A stretch of DNA of 64,000 bases from Gammaproteobacteria bacterium UBA2679 (GTDB taxonomy: Bacteria; Pseudomonadota; Gammaproteobacteria; Pseudomonadales; Oleiphilaceae), in assembly GCA_002354735.1 (NCBI GenBank), contig DEMD01000010.1:248001-312000 (forward strand). Direction: 5' to 3'. A program made the translations under genes and the position numbers. Numbering within the stretch: position 1 is the first letter of the stretch; each line of letters starts with the position of its first letter. The notes under the pieces are model-generated. The model was not told the DNA's origin and did no database searches. It worked only from the letters and a program-made list of their open reading frames with translations. Positions 18,907 through 26,813 of the stretch are shown one piece after another.

Positions 18907-18993
18907 GCTTTCCCCCTTGTGAGGCAATCAATTCCAGCTGTATGGCTGGAGAAAAATAAAAATGTTCTATTCAGATGGATCAAGCCCATCTGA

Positions 18994-19377
18994 TCAGGCA
19001 TTGACATATTCACGAATGGTTCCGAGCAATTCGTCTTTACTGAATGGCTTCGTGAGGTATTGATCGGAGCCGACAATGCGACCCTTGGCCTTGTCGAATA
19101 GGCCATCCTTGCTCGAAAGCATGATGACGGGGGTCGACTTGAAAGCACTGTTGTTCTTTATTAAGGCACACGTCTGATAGCCATCGAGTCTTGGCATCAT
19201 GATATCCACGAATATGATGTCGGGCTTGGTGTCGGCAATCTTGGCCAGTGCATCGAATCCATCGATGGCGGTGATGACTTCACAGCCGACCTTCTTTAGC
19301 AGGGTCTCGGCTGTCCTGCGAATGGTCTTGCTGTCATCAATGACCATGATTTTAAGATTCTCGAAATTGTCTTCCAT
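18994..19377 (-). CDS. pilG: PilG, single-domain response regulator, first gene of the Pil-Chp block
   Basis: 127 residues, one receiver domain: KIMVIDDSKTIRR, phospho-Asp in IIFVDIMMPRLDGYQ, and YLTKPFSKDELL. PilG promotes pilus extension and, in P. aeruginosa, activates the adenylate cyclase CyaB, which feeds cAMP to Vfr. ATG 19377 gives the family N-terminus (MEDNFENLK); the longer frame to 19446 starts with residues not found in PilG. It heads a unidirectional run of at least eight pil-chp genes plus znuCB. Confidence 0.95.
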   Translation of the reverse strand: MEDNFENLKIMVIDDSKTIRRTAETLLKKVGCEVITAIDGFDALAKIADTKPDIIFVDIMMPRLDGYQTCALIKNNSAFKSTPVIMLSSKDGLFDKAKGRIVGSDQYLTKPFSKDELLGTIREYVNA

Positions 19378-19475
19378 CTTAATCAGCCTGTGCTGGTAGC
19401 CGAACAAATTGCTGCGCCAAGCCGGGGCATCCGGATGCGCTGCCAAGCAGGCCCGGTATACGCCTACTTGAACCG

Positions 19476-19505
19476 ATAATAGTGTTTTGTAACATGCGAT
19501 TACAA
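19476..19505 (-). promoter_or_regulatory. Candidate sigma-70 promoter of the pilG operon
   Basis: On the minus strand TTGTAA (19505-19500) and TATTAT (19481-19476) are separated by 18 bases, about 100 bases upstream of the pilG ATG. The surrounding 19440-19520 stretch is AT-richer than the genes on either side. Confidence 0.5.
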
Positions 19506-19822
19506 TGGTAACTCAAAGTAACGCTGGAAAAGCCCGTCGCTACTAGTTATAGACCACGTTATCTGCCAAGACCAGATATAACACCCTGGCCCGTAAATCG
19601 ATGCTGCCATGTGATGTCAATCACGTGCTGGCGGCGCTCGCGATTAGCTCCCGCATCAGGAGACAACCGCTGTTTCGCGTGGCACCGGGGACTGTTTGGT
19701 TGTACTCTGACAGCCCTGACTCCGCAGCAGGATCCCGTCGAGTTCCGGTAGGATTCCTGCTCTCTTCGAGCCTGTGCCTGAAAGCATAGTACAAAACCTG
19801 ATAAGGCGTGGTGGCAATAGAA
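19506..19822. other. Divergent pilG-gshB intergenic region with a hairpin
   Basis: With the pilG leader this is a 445-base non-coding gap. AGCAGGATCC (19726-19735) and GGATTCCTGCT (19751-19761) pair with one bulged base to make a strong hairpin about 60 bases before gshB. I see no T-run, no convincing small gene and no recognisable riboswitch. A 62-codon frame at 19601-19789 lacks a ribosome site and crosses this hairpin, so I do not call it. Confidence 0.5.
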
Positions 19823-20782
19823 ATGACAATTCGTCTAGGTGTTCTCATGGATCCCATCGAAGGGATCAAACCGGCCAAGGACACAACCCTGGCAATGATG
19901 CTCGCCGCTCAGAAACGCGGTCTGCAGATTCACTATATTCGTCAGCAGGATCTTTCCGTGGATTCGGGTCGGCCGCTGGTGCGTAGCCGACCCGTTACTG
20001 TGCATGATGACAACAAGCACTGGTTCGACCTTGGCGAATTCACAACGAATGAGGCCTCTGATTTTGACCTGATCCTCAATCGTATCGACCCCCCTGTGGA
20101 CGCGGGCTACCTTACAGCAAGTCATTTGCTGAGTCTTGCAGAGCAGCAAGGTGTTCTTGTATCGAATCGGCAACAAAGTGTGCGTGATTGTAATGAGAAG
20201 CTGTTTGCTGTCGAGTTCCCGGATCTGTGCCCACCTACGCTCGTGTCCAGCTCGGCTGAGCAGATCAGGGCATTTCATGCCGAGCATCACGACGTTATCA
20301 TCAAGCCGCTCGATGGCATGGGTGGGCGCTCGATCTTCCGGGTCCGCAAGGATGGCGAAAACATCGGCGTTATCCTTGAGCTCATGACTTCACATGGGCA
20401 GACCGCCGTGATGGCGCAGCGCTACCTTCCCGAGATCATCGATGGTGACAAGCGGATCCTGTTGATCAATGGTGAGCCTGTTTCGCATGGACTCGCCAGG
20501 ATTCCGGTCAAGGGCGAGCACCGCGGCAATCTGGCGGCGGGCGGGTCCGGGGAAGTCAGGCCACTGACGCCGCATGATCTCGAAATCTGTCGTCGGGTTG
20601 GGCCAACGCTCAAGGAAAAGCAACTACACTTCGTGGGTATCGATGTCATCGGTAAGTCCTTGACCGAAATCAATGTGACGAGTCCGACCTGTGTTCGTGA
20701 AATCGACCGCGCAACCGGCTCGGATATCGCGGGTGACTATATTGAGTATCTGCTGGGATGCCTTCAGGGCGCCGGCAGCTAG
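19823..20782 (+). CDS. gshB: Glutathione synthetase
   Basis: 319 residues, ATP-grasp enzyme that joins gamma-glutamylcysteine and glycine. LGVLMDPIEGIKPAKDTT at the N-terminus is the family start, NRIDPPVD the substrate region, VIIKPLDGMGGRSIFR the ATP-grasp loop, DGDKRILLINGEP and EINVTSPTCVREID the metal and product site. ATG 19823 gives the canonical start; GTG codons at 19808 and 19811 with AAGG just upstream are alternatives. Its place next to pilG and before a tonB gene matches Pseudomonas. Confidence 0.96.
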   Translation: MTIRLGVLMDPIEGIKPAKDTTLAMMLAAQKRGLQIHYIRQQDLSVDSGRPLVRSRPVTVHDDNKHWFDLGEFTTNEASDFDLILNRIDPPVDAGYLTASHLLSLAEQQGVLVSNRQQSVRDCNEKLFAVEFPDLCPPTLVSSSAEQIRAFHAEHHDVIIKPLDGMGGRSIFRVRKDGENIGVILELMTSHGQTAVMAQRYLPEIIDGDKRILLINGEPVSHGLARIPVKGEHRGNLAAGGSGEVRPLTPHDLEICRRVGPTLKEKQLHFVGIDVIGKSLTEINVTSPTCVREIDRATGSDIAGDYIEYLLGCLQGAGS

Positions 20783-20830
20783 AGCGGCCTGATGCCCGTG
20801 CATGACAGGTCCTGAGGAGCAGATAAGGCT

Positions 20831-21706
20831 TTGCGAAACGGAAATGTAAAACCGGCGGACAGACTCAGCTTCTGTCTGTTCATCGTCGTGATCCTGCACG
20901 CGGCGGTCGTGCTGCTGGTCTCCTTCGATATGCAGCCGCGCCGGCCTATCCCGAAGACGGTGGAAGTTACGCTGGCTCAGTTCGACGACAGCGCCACGCC
21001 ACCAGAGGAGGCGGACTTCCTTGCCCAGGCCAACCAACAGGGCAGCGGCACGCTTGAAGAAAAACGCGAGCTGACCACCACCACGCCACCGGAAGTGCGG
21101 GCAGAAGAATTGCGGGAAGTCGATGTCGCCGCCCAGCCCCCAGCCGAGGAGCAGCAGCAGGCCGTCGAGACGACCCAGCTCGTCACCAGCACCAGGTCAG
21201 ATACACCTGCGCCGCCTGAACCGGAAGAGCTGGAGCAGAAGGAGGCTGAGCCGGAGCCGCGTCTGAATACCAGCAAACTGCTTCAGCGCAGCCGCGAAAT
21301 AGCCAGCCTCGAAGCCAAGCTAGCCGAGCAGCAAAATGCCTATGCGAAGCGCCCACGCGTCACACGAATCACATCGGCCTCGACTCGTCAGACGGCCAGT
21401 GCCTTTTACATGGACGCATGGCGTCGGAAGCTCGAGCGCCTTGGCAACCTGAATTATCCTGCCGAAGCCCGTCGGCGTAACCTGGAAGGCCGTGTGCGGG
21501 TGCTGACCTCGATTCAGGCTGACGGCGAATTACTGGCCGTTGAAATACTCGAGTCATCGGGACATCAGGTGCTCGACGATACTGTGCTACGCATCGTGAA
21601 GATGGCTTCACCCTTTGCGCCATTCAGCGAGGCCATGCGGAAGGAAACCGATATTCTCGAAATCATCCGAACCTTCGATTTCCGTGAAGAGGTAAGCTCG
21701 AGTTGA
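20831..21706 (+). CDS. tonB3: TonB-family energy transducer (TonB3-like)
   Basis: 291 residues. One N-terminal membrane anchor (about 12-33, LSFCLFIVVILHAAVVLLV), a periplasmic spacer rich in Pro, Glu and Gln (about 50-150), a short coiled coil (SREIASLEAKLAEQQ), and a TonB C-terminal domain (LNYPAEARRRNLEGRVRV, LEIIRTF). TonB proteins couple the proton-motive force to outer-membrane receptors. The position between gshB and ruvX matches P. aeruginosa tonB3 (PA0406), which is linked to twitching motility; the name rests on synteny. Start is TTG 20831 with TGAGGAG about ten bases before it. The algH gene, which sits after tonB3 in P. aeruginosa, is absent here. Confidence 0.85.
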   Translation: MRNGNVKPADRLSFCLFIVVILHAAVVLLVSFDMQPRRPIPKTVEVTLAQFDDSATPPEEADFLAQANQQGSGTLEEKRELTTTTPPEVRAEELREVDVAAQPPAEEQQQAVETTQLVTSTRSDTPAPPEPEELEQKEAEPEPRLNTSKLLQRSREIASLEAKLAEQQNAYAKRPRVTRITSASTRQTASAFYMDAWRRKLERLGNLNYPAEARRRNLEGRVRVLTSIQADGELLAVEILESSGHQVLDDTVLRIVKMASPFAPFSEAMRKETDILEIIRTFDFREEVSSS

Positions 21707-22113
21707 ATCCTGTTCGGGTGATCGGTTTCGACTTCGGTACGCGACATATCGGCGTGGCGAGTGGTCAGAGTGTGACCGGTCGGGCACAGGCGCTGCCGGA
21801 ACTATCGGCCCGCGATGGCATACCCGATTGGAATGTCGTGAGCAGACTCATGGGCGAATGGCAGCCAGATGTAGTCGTGGTCGGCGATCCGCTGAACATG
21901 GATGGCAGTGTGAGTGAAATGTCACTGCGTGCGCGCAAGTTCGCCCGCAGAGTTCAGCACCGGTTCAATATTCCTGTCCATATGGTGGACGAGCGCCTCT
22001 CCAGTTTTGAGGTGCGACAGTCTGTCGGCGCGGGTCATGACGAACGGGTCGATTCAGGCGTGGCGGCACTGTTGATTGAAAACTGGCTGGCAGCGCAGGT
22101 CACTAGCCATTAA
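21703..22113 (+). CDS. ruvX: Putative Holliday junction resolvase RuvX/YqgF
   Basis: 136 residues, RNase H-like fold. The acidic active site is outlined by VIGFDFGTRHIGVA, VVVGDPLNMDG and VDERLSSFEV, followed by a conserved D in RVDSGVAALLIENWL. In bacteria the family is essential and linked to pre-16S rRNA 5'-end processing; resolvase activity is the older label. The TTG at 21703 overlaps the TGA of the tonB gene (TTGA), so translation is coupled. Confidence 0.93.
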   Translation: MNPVRVIGFDFGTRHIGVASGQSVTGRAQALPELSARDGIPDWNVVSRLMGEWQPDVVVVGDPLNMDGSVSEMSLRARKFARRVQHRFNIPVHMVDERLSSFEVRQSVGAGHDERVDSGVAALLIENWLAAQVTSH

Positions 22114-22145
22114 TATGGCATCCACTTCCATCAGAAGCGGTCGCC

Positions 22146-22769
22146 ATGAGTCAAAGTATCCCTGAGCCGGCATATATCGAGCCGTCATCTATCGAGCCGG
22201 ACAATGTTGCCAACTATGATGTTGCAGATGGTGTCGCCCGGCTGGATACCGCGTTGCGCCAGCTGCTGGCTGAACGAAGTATTGCACTGGCCGACACTCT
22301 GCTCGTGGGTATCCGCACCGGCGGCCTGTGGGTGGCCGAGGCGCTGGCCAATCATGCTGGGCTCAGTAGCGAGCTGGCAGACGCCCACACCGGCGCGTTG
22401 AACATAGCTTTCTATCGTGACGATTTTACCCGCATAGGCCTGCATCCCAAGGTCACGCCGTCATCATTGCCATTTTCGATCGATGATCGTCACATTCTGC
22501 TTGTGGACGATGTCATTCGCAGTGGCAGGACCATCCGCGCAGCGATGAACGAGCTCTTTGATTTCGGCAGACCGGCCAGTATTACGCTGGTATGCTTGTG
22601 CGACGCGGGTCAGCGAGAGCTGCCGGTGCAGCCGGATCTCGCCGCGATGCGGGTTCGGCTGCCAGATAGCCGCCGGGTGAAGCTGCGAAAAGATCCTGAT
22701 CTGAGGCTCGAAATCGTCGGCCCTCACGTCGACAGTGCGCCGCAGTCCGAACCGTCCAGAAACCAATAA
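22146..22769 (+). CDS. pyrR: PyrR, uracil phosphoribosyltransferase-type pyrimidine regulator
   Basis: 207 residues. The phosphoribosyltransferase fold is clear: [14 protein letters not shown] near the N-terminal side and the PRPP loop [17 protein letters not shown] near residues 118-134. PyrR has uracil phosphoribosyltransferase activity and in some bacteria binds pyr mRNA. The first ~25 residues ([13 protein letters not shown]) form an extension with a small internal repeat not usual for the family. It sits directly before pyrB. I see no attenuator-like hairpin between pyrR and pyrB, where only 14 bases separate the genes. Confidence 0.92.
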   Translation: MSQSIPEPAYIEPSSIEPDNVANYDVADGVARLDTALRQLLAERSIALADTLLVGIRTGGLWVAEALANHAGLSSELADAHTGALNIAFYRDDFTRIGLHPKVTPSSLPFSIDDRHILLVDDVIRSGRTIRAAMNELFDFGRPASITLVCLCDAGQRELPVQPDLAAMRVRLPDSRRVKLRKDPDLRLEIVGPHVDSAPQSEPSRNQ

Positions 22770-22783
22770 TCAGGAGACCGCCC

Positions 22784-23791
22784 TTGTTTGCAGAAGCCGA
22801 AGCTGCCCGATACGAGCGCCTGCAGCTGAACGAAGCTGGCGAACTCAAGCATCTGCTGACACTGGATGGCTTGAGCGGTGAGCTCATCAGCCAGGTGCTG
22901 GACACGGCCGAAAGTTTCATCGAAGTCGGCTCACGATCAATCAAGAAAGTGCCGCTGCTTCGGGGCAAGACAGTGGCAACGCTCTTCTTCGAGCCCAGCA
23001 CCCGCACCCGGACGACCTTCGAACTGGCGGCAAAGCGGCTGTCTGCCGATGTCCTCAATATCAACATAAGCAGTTCGGCGACCAGCAAGGGCGAGTCACT
23101 CAGCGACATGCTCCGCAACCTGGAAGCCATGGCCGTTGACATGTTTGTGGTACGGCACGCCAGCAGTGGCGCCGCCCACTTCATTGCCCGTGAAGTCACT
23201 CCGGAGGTGGCCATCGTCAATGCTGGTGACGGCCAGCATGCGCACCCGACTCAGGCGCTACTCGACATGCTGACAATACGGCAGTACAAGCCGGACTTTC
23301 CGTCGCTATCGGTGGCGATCATTGGCGACATACTGCACTCGCGAGTGGCCCGATCCGAGATTGCCGCACTCAGGGCACTGGGCGTGAAAGATATTCGGGT
23401 TGTCGGGCCGGACACCCTGCTGCCCATGGCCGTCGAATCATTCGGAGTCAGGCGCTGTAACCGGATGTCCGAAGGCCTCGATGGCGCGGATGTCATCATC
23501 ACCCTCCGTTTGCAGAAAGAGCGGATGTCAGGCTCGCTGCTGCCGAGCGAGCACGAGTTCTATTCGTTGTATGGTCTGACCACAGACAAGCTGGCCACGG
23601 CCAAGGCTGATGCCATCATCATGCATCCCGGCCCGATCAATCGCGGCGTCGAAATCGAATCGGCCGTGGCCGACTCGGAACGCTCCGTCATTCTTGAACA
23701 GGTGACCAACGGCATTGCCGTACGTATGGCTGTGCTTTCGATGGTCATGAGCGGGCAGATCAATGCAAGGAGAGTAGCTTCCGGTGAGTAA
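22784..23791 (+). CDS. pyrB: Aspartate carbamoyltransferase catalytic chain
   Basis: 335 residues. Carbamoyl phosphate site [25 protein letters not shown] and [12 protein letters not shown] are the other family signatures. It condenses carbamoyl phosphate and aspartate, the committed pyrimidine step. The start is TTG 22784 with CAGGAG seven bases upstream; the N-terminal extension of about 20 residues is typical of the Pseudomonas-type enzyme, which needs an inactive PyrC' partner and is inhibited by nucleotides at that end. The stop overlaps the start of the next gene by eight bases. Confidence 0.95.
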   Translation: MFAEAEAARYERLQLNEAGELKHLLTLDGLSGELISQVLDTAESFIEVGSRSIKKVPLLRGKTVATLFFEPSTRTRTTFELAAKRLSADVLNINISSSATSKGESLSDMLRNLEAMAVDMFVVRHASSGAAHFIAREVTPEVAIVNAGDGQHAHPTQALLDMLTIRQYKPDFPSLSVAIIGDILHSRVARSEIAALRALGVKDIRVVGPDTLLPMAVESFGVRRCNRMSEGLDGADVIITLRLQKERMSGSLLPSEHEFYSLYGLTTDKLATAKADAIIMHPGPINRGVEIESAVADSERSVILEQVTNGIAVRMAVLSMVMSGQINARRVASGE

Positions 23792-25133
23792 GGCGATATT
23801 CAGAAAGCGCGGCAGCGACGCCGTGGTACGATCGGGCTCGGATGGCATAAAGGCCGCTAACGCCGAACAGGGCCTGCAGTTGCCGCGAGTTCGCGTCTGG
23901 CACAACGATCATCTGGCCGAAGCGGCGCCGCTTCACGTGCCGGAATTGCTCGAATCCGCCGCCCACGGACTTACCGAAGACAGCCAGCGTGAATACTGGT
24001 TGCTGCCTGGGCTTATCGATCTGAGTGTGGCCTTGCGTGAACCAGGGCTGGAGCACCAGGGTACGATAGAGAGCGAGAGCCGTGCAGCGTTGGCGGGTGG
24101 TTTCACGATGGTCTGTTGTCCACCCGATACCGATCCCGTCAATGACAGCCCGGCGGTAACACGGCTTATTCTCGAGCAGGCGGGCCTGGCAGGTCTCATC
24201 AAGGTTCTGCCGATCGCGGCCATGACCGCCGGACTTCATGGCGATGTGCTCGCCGATATGTGCGCGCTCAAACACGCTGGTTGTGTTGCTGTTACAAACC
24301 TGCGTGCGCCTGTGAAAAACAACCTGGTGTTACGACGCTGCTTCGAATATGCGCGCTCGCAGAATATCTGTGTCTTCGCGGTGCCTGAGGATGCAGCGCT
24401 GGGCGCCTATGGGGTCGCCAGCGAGAGCGATCTCAGCAGCAAGATCGGTTTGCCCGGCGTGCCTGAGGTGGCGGAGACTCTGGCCGTCGCGAGCCTGTTG
24501 ATACTGGCAGAGGATACCGGCGTTCGACTGCACCTGAGCCAGATTTCCTGCGCGCGATCGGTCGTGTTGATTGCTGCAGCAAAAAGACGGGGACTGCCTG
24601 TAACTGCTGATGTGGCGCTTGCCAATCTTCTGCTGAACGATCGGTGCGTGGCCAGTTTCAACCCCGCTTTCAGAGTCCAGCCGCCCTTGCGCACCGAAGC
24701 AGACCGGCTTGCGCTGCTGAAAGGCCTTGAAGATGGCGTGATTGATGCCATCACCACGCATCACCAGCCGGTGGACGAGGCCTCAAAGCTTGCGCCTTTT
24801 GCGGAAGCTCAGCCTGGAATGTCACTGCTCGAGATAGCGGTTCCATTGCTTCTGGGGCTCAGTGCTGCTGGCGAACTTCGGCCTGAAACGTGGATTGCGG
24901 CGCTTAGCAGCGGACCTCGTCGCGTGATCGGAGATGCCCTTAATGCGGCTGGAGATACACCAGTCGTTCCACCAGACCTTGTATTGGTGGATACTGCCGC
25001 GGAATGGACGCCAGAGGCTGGTCAATTGTACTCGAAAGGCAAGAATTGCCCGTGGCTCGGTACGAAGCTGTCCGGCCGGGTGGCCGCCACTATCGTGGAT
25101 GGCCGTCTCCTCTATCAGCTGGATGGCGCCTGA
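23784..25133 (+). CDS. pyrC': Inactive dihydroorotase homologue PyrC' (PyrX)
   Basis: 449 residues with an amidohydrolase fold but without the catalytic metal site. Active dihydroorotases have DxHxHLREPG; here the segment is [10 protein letters not shown], with Ser and Ala in place of both histidines. The later His-containing strand reads [11 protein letters not shown], and the conserved aspartate motif is [14 protein letters not shown]. Such proteins are structural partners that hold PyrB in a dodecameric complex in Pseudomonas. GTG 23784 overlaps the pyrB stop by eight bases, which suggests matched production. The true dihydroorotase must be encoded elsewhere. Confidence 0.92.
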   Translation: MSKAIFRKRGSDAVVRSGSDGIKAANAEQGLQLPRVRVWHNDHLAEAAPLHVPELLESAAHGLTEDSQREYWLLPGLIDLSVALREPGLEHQGTIESESRAALAGGFTMVCCPPDTDPVNDSPAVTRLILEQAGLAGLIKVLPIAAMTAGLHGDVLADMCALKHAGCVAVTNLRAPVKNNLVLRRCFEYARSQNICVFAVPEDAALGAYGVASESDLSSKIGLPGVPEVAETLAVASLLILAEDTGVRLHLSQISCARSVVLIAAAKRRGLPVTADVALANLLLNDRCVASFNPAFRVQPPLRTEADRLALLKGLEDGVIDAITTHHQPVDEASKLAPFAEAQPGMSLLEIAVPLLLGLSAAGELRPETWIAALSSGPRRVIGDALNAAGDTPVVPPDLVLVDTAAEWTPEAGQLYSKGKNCPWLGTKLSGRVAATIVDGRLLYQLDGA

Positions 25134-25216
25134 ACTGCCTGTCCTTTCGCGACCTGCGTCTATCTTATTTCAACAACCTGTCAACGTGAACATCACTAAC
25201 TTTCGGAGAAACAATC

Positions 25217-25603
25217 GTGGGATTTTTCAGCTTCATACTTCTGGCGATCATTACCTGGCTGCTTTGGAACATCTGCAGAAATACAACCGATGCGCTCGAC
25301 AAGCAAACGGCGCTGCAGTACGAAATCGTAGCCATAGAAAAGCGCCTCGACGATCTTTCCACACTGCTTCAGGCGGCCCAGCCTGAGCGCGCCATCCCTT
25401 CGAACGCGGCGACCAGTCATGACGCAGTGGTCAATCTCAATACATCCTCTATAGAGGAGCTGCGATCGCTGCCTAAGGTCGGTAAGGCCACAGCACAGAA
25501 GATTCTCGAGATGCGCCCTTACGCCTCTACCTCGGAACTCACAAGAGTGCCGGGCATTACCGGTGAACTTCTTGCTGAACTTGGGGGGCGTATCACAGTC
25601 TGA
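25217..25603 (+). CDS. ComEA-like helix-hairpin-helix protein with N-terminal membrane anchor
   Basis: 128 residues. A membrane helix at about 3-20 (FFSFILLAIITWLLWNIC), a coiled-coil linker (about 25-55), then a ComEA-type helix-hairpin-helix domain: VNLNTSSIEELRSLPKVG and VPGITGELLAELG. The family binds DNA; ComEA pulls DNA through the envelope during natural transformation, but short HhH proteins of this shape are widespread and their roles vary. GTG 25217 has GGAG nine bases before it. It stands alone 83 bases after the pyrC' gene. Confidence 0.8.
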   Translation: MGFFSFILLAIITWLLWNICRNTTDALDKQTALQYEIVAIEKRLDDLSTLLQAAQPERAIPSNAATSHDAVVNLNTSSIEELRSLPKVGKATAQKILEMRPYASTSELTRVPGITGELLAELGGRITV

Positions 25604-25748
25604 GTGCTTTTGTGCTCCTGATCTCAGCCTAGGGTAATCGTTTGCTGCATACTGTGCGGCGGCTTCGTCCGCAAGGCGCCGTCACAACACCTAAAACAAT
25701 AAGAATCGCCATAAAAAAACATAAGCAACGACCTTAGGGGGATCTACC

Positions 25749-26789
25749 GTGGGTACTTCACGATACCTGTGCTCAGCAGTACGTATTGGCGTGCTCGCCA
25801 TACTGGCTGTCTCAACGATTGGCTGCGGCGTTGTCCGTAACGCCATGTATAAAACCACTGGCGATGTCATGGTGAATTTCGCCGAAGAGCATCAGGTTCC
25901 GTTTATCCTCGGCACTGACGACGTCGCCATGAACTGTGCATCATCCGAAGCACTGGCGCCGCTGCTTATGTCTTTCGGGCGTGTGCGTGACGAGCCGAAC
26001 AAGATGGCTGTCATGGTCTATGGTGCTGCGGGTGTCTGTGCTGAGGGCGCAGCGCTCGATCAGGAGCTGCGCTATATCCGGGCGATCAAGAACCAGAACG
26101 CCATGGAAGCCGAAGATGCGATGATCACCCAGAAGCGGCTGAACATCCTGGCCGCCAATCGTAGCTATCTGGCTTACCAGTATCTGGTGAAAGAGTACGG
26201 CGAAACCGGCGGCGAGTGCCCGGATCTCGATAACGAGATCGATGAAATCGTCTACATGAATGGCCTGCTCGCTGGCCTGCTGTCACTCAACAACGAGATT
26301 GCCTCCACTTCCGGCCTTGGTATCCCGAAAAACATTGCCGCCAAGGTCGGCCGCTCCGCCGGCTGTCTGGACGACGACAAATGGTTTGGTATTCCTTCTG
26401 CACTGCAGGCAACGGTCTGGGCGTTATTGCCTGGCGCACAGCCTGAAGGTGAAGACGCCTTCAAGCGGCTCGAAATTGCGGTGAAGAAAGGCGAGCGAGC
26501 CGGCGTTCGTATCCCACATGTACTTCAGGCCACTGCGGCCTACGGCAAGGGCAAGGATGAGCTCGTGCGTGAAGTCATCAAGCAGCATGTGAAGTCCAAG
26601 CAGCGTCGTGAGTCAAACGAGCAGTATCTGTTCCTCGACCAACTTTCCACGACAATGCTGACGGCGTTATCTGACAAGCTGTGGACCCAGGCTACTGGTC
26701 ACCGCACCCCCATTGGCGGGCTCGGCACCTTCTGGGACGAAAAAGCGGAGCCTGCTGGCGAAACCATCGACCTCGATGACATTCTTTAG
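25749..26789 (+). CDS. TRAP-associated TatT-family lipoprotein
   Basis: 346 residues. Lipoprotein signal peptide with lipobox STIGC (Cys26). The rest is helical and TPR-like (RNAMYKTTGDVMVNFAEEH, LLMSFGRVRDEPNKMAVMV, AAYGKGKDELVREVI), resembling TatT, the periplasmic trimeric lipoprotein first described beside a Treponema TRAP transporter and proposed to act with the TRAP substrate-binding protein. Start is GTG 25749 with TTAGGGGGATC directly upstream. The TRAP permease follows 24 bases later, so they form an operon. No DctP-type binding protein gene is next to them. Confidence 0.8.
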   Translation: MGTSRYLCSAVRIGVLAILAVSTIGCGVVRNAMYKTTGDVMVNFAEEHQVPFILGTDDVAMNCASSEALAPLLMSFGRVRDEPNKMAVMVYGAAGVCAEGAALDQELRYIRAIKNQNAMEAEDAMITQKRLNILAANRSYLAYQYLVKEYGETGGECPDLDNEIDEIVYMNGLLAGLLSLNNEIASTSGLGIPKNIAAKVGRSAGCLDDDKWFGIPSALQATVWALLPGAQPEGEDAFKRLEIAVKKGERAGVRIPHVLQATAAYGKGKDELVREVIKQHVKSKQRRESNEQYLFLDQLSTTMLTALSDKLWTQATGHRTPIGGLGTFWDEKAEPAGETIDLDDIL

Positions 26790-26813
26790 GTCTAGCAACG
26801 GATCGCAATCATA

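Noticed and set aside
19670..19710. Sigma-54 promoter at TGGCAC near 19680
   Set aside because: The -24 element looks right but the GC at -12 is missing at the required spacing.
19601..19789. 62-codon plus-strand frame in the pilG-gshB gap
   Set aside because: No ribosome site before the ATG, it crosses a strong hairpin, and the product has no recognisable feature.
23784..25133. Annotating this gene as an active dihydroorotase
   Set aside because: Both histidines of DxHxH and the other catalytic residues are replaced, so the fold is kept but the enzyme site is not.
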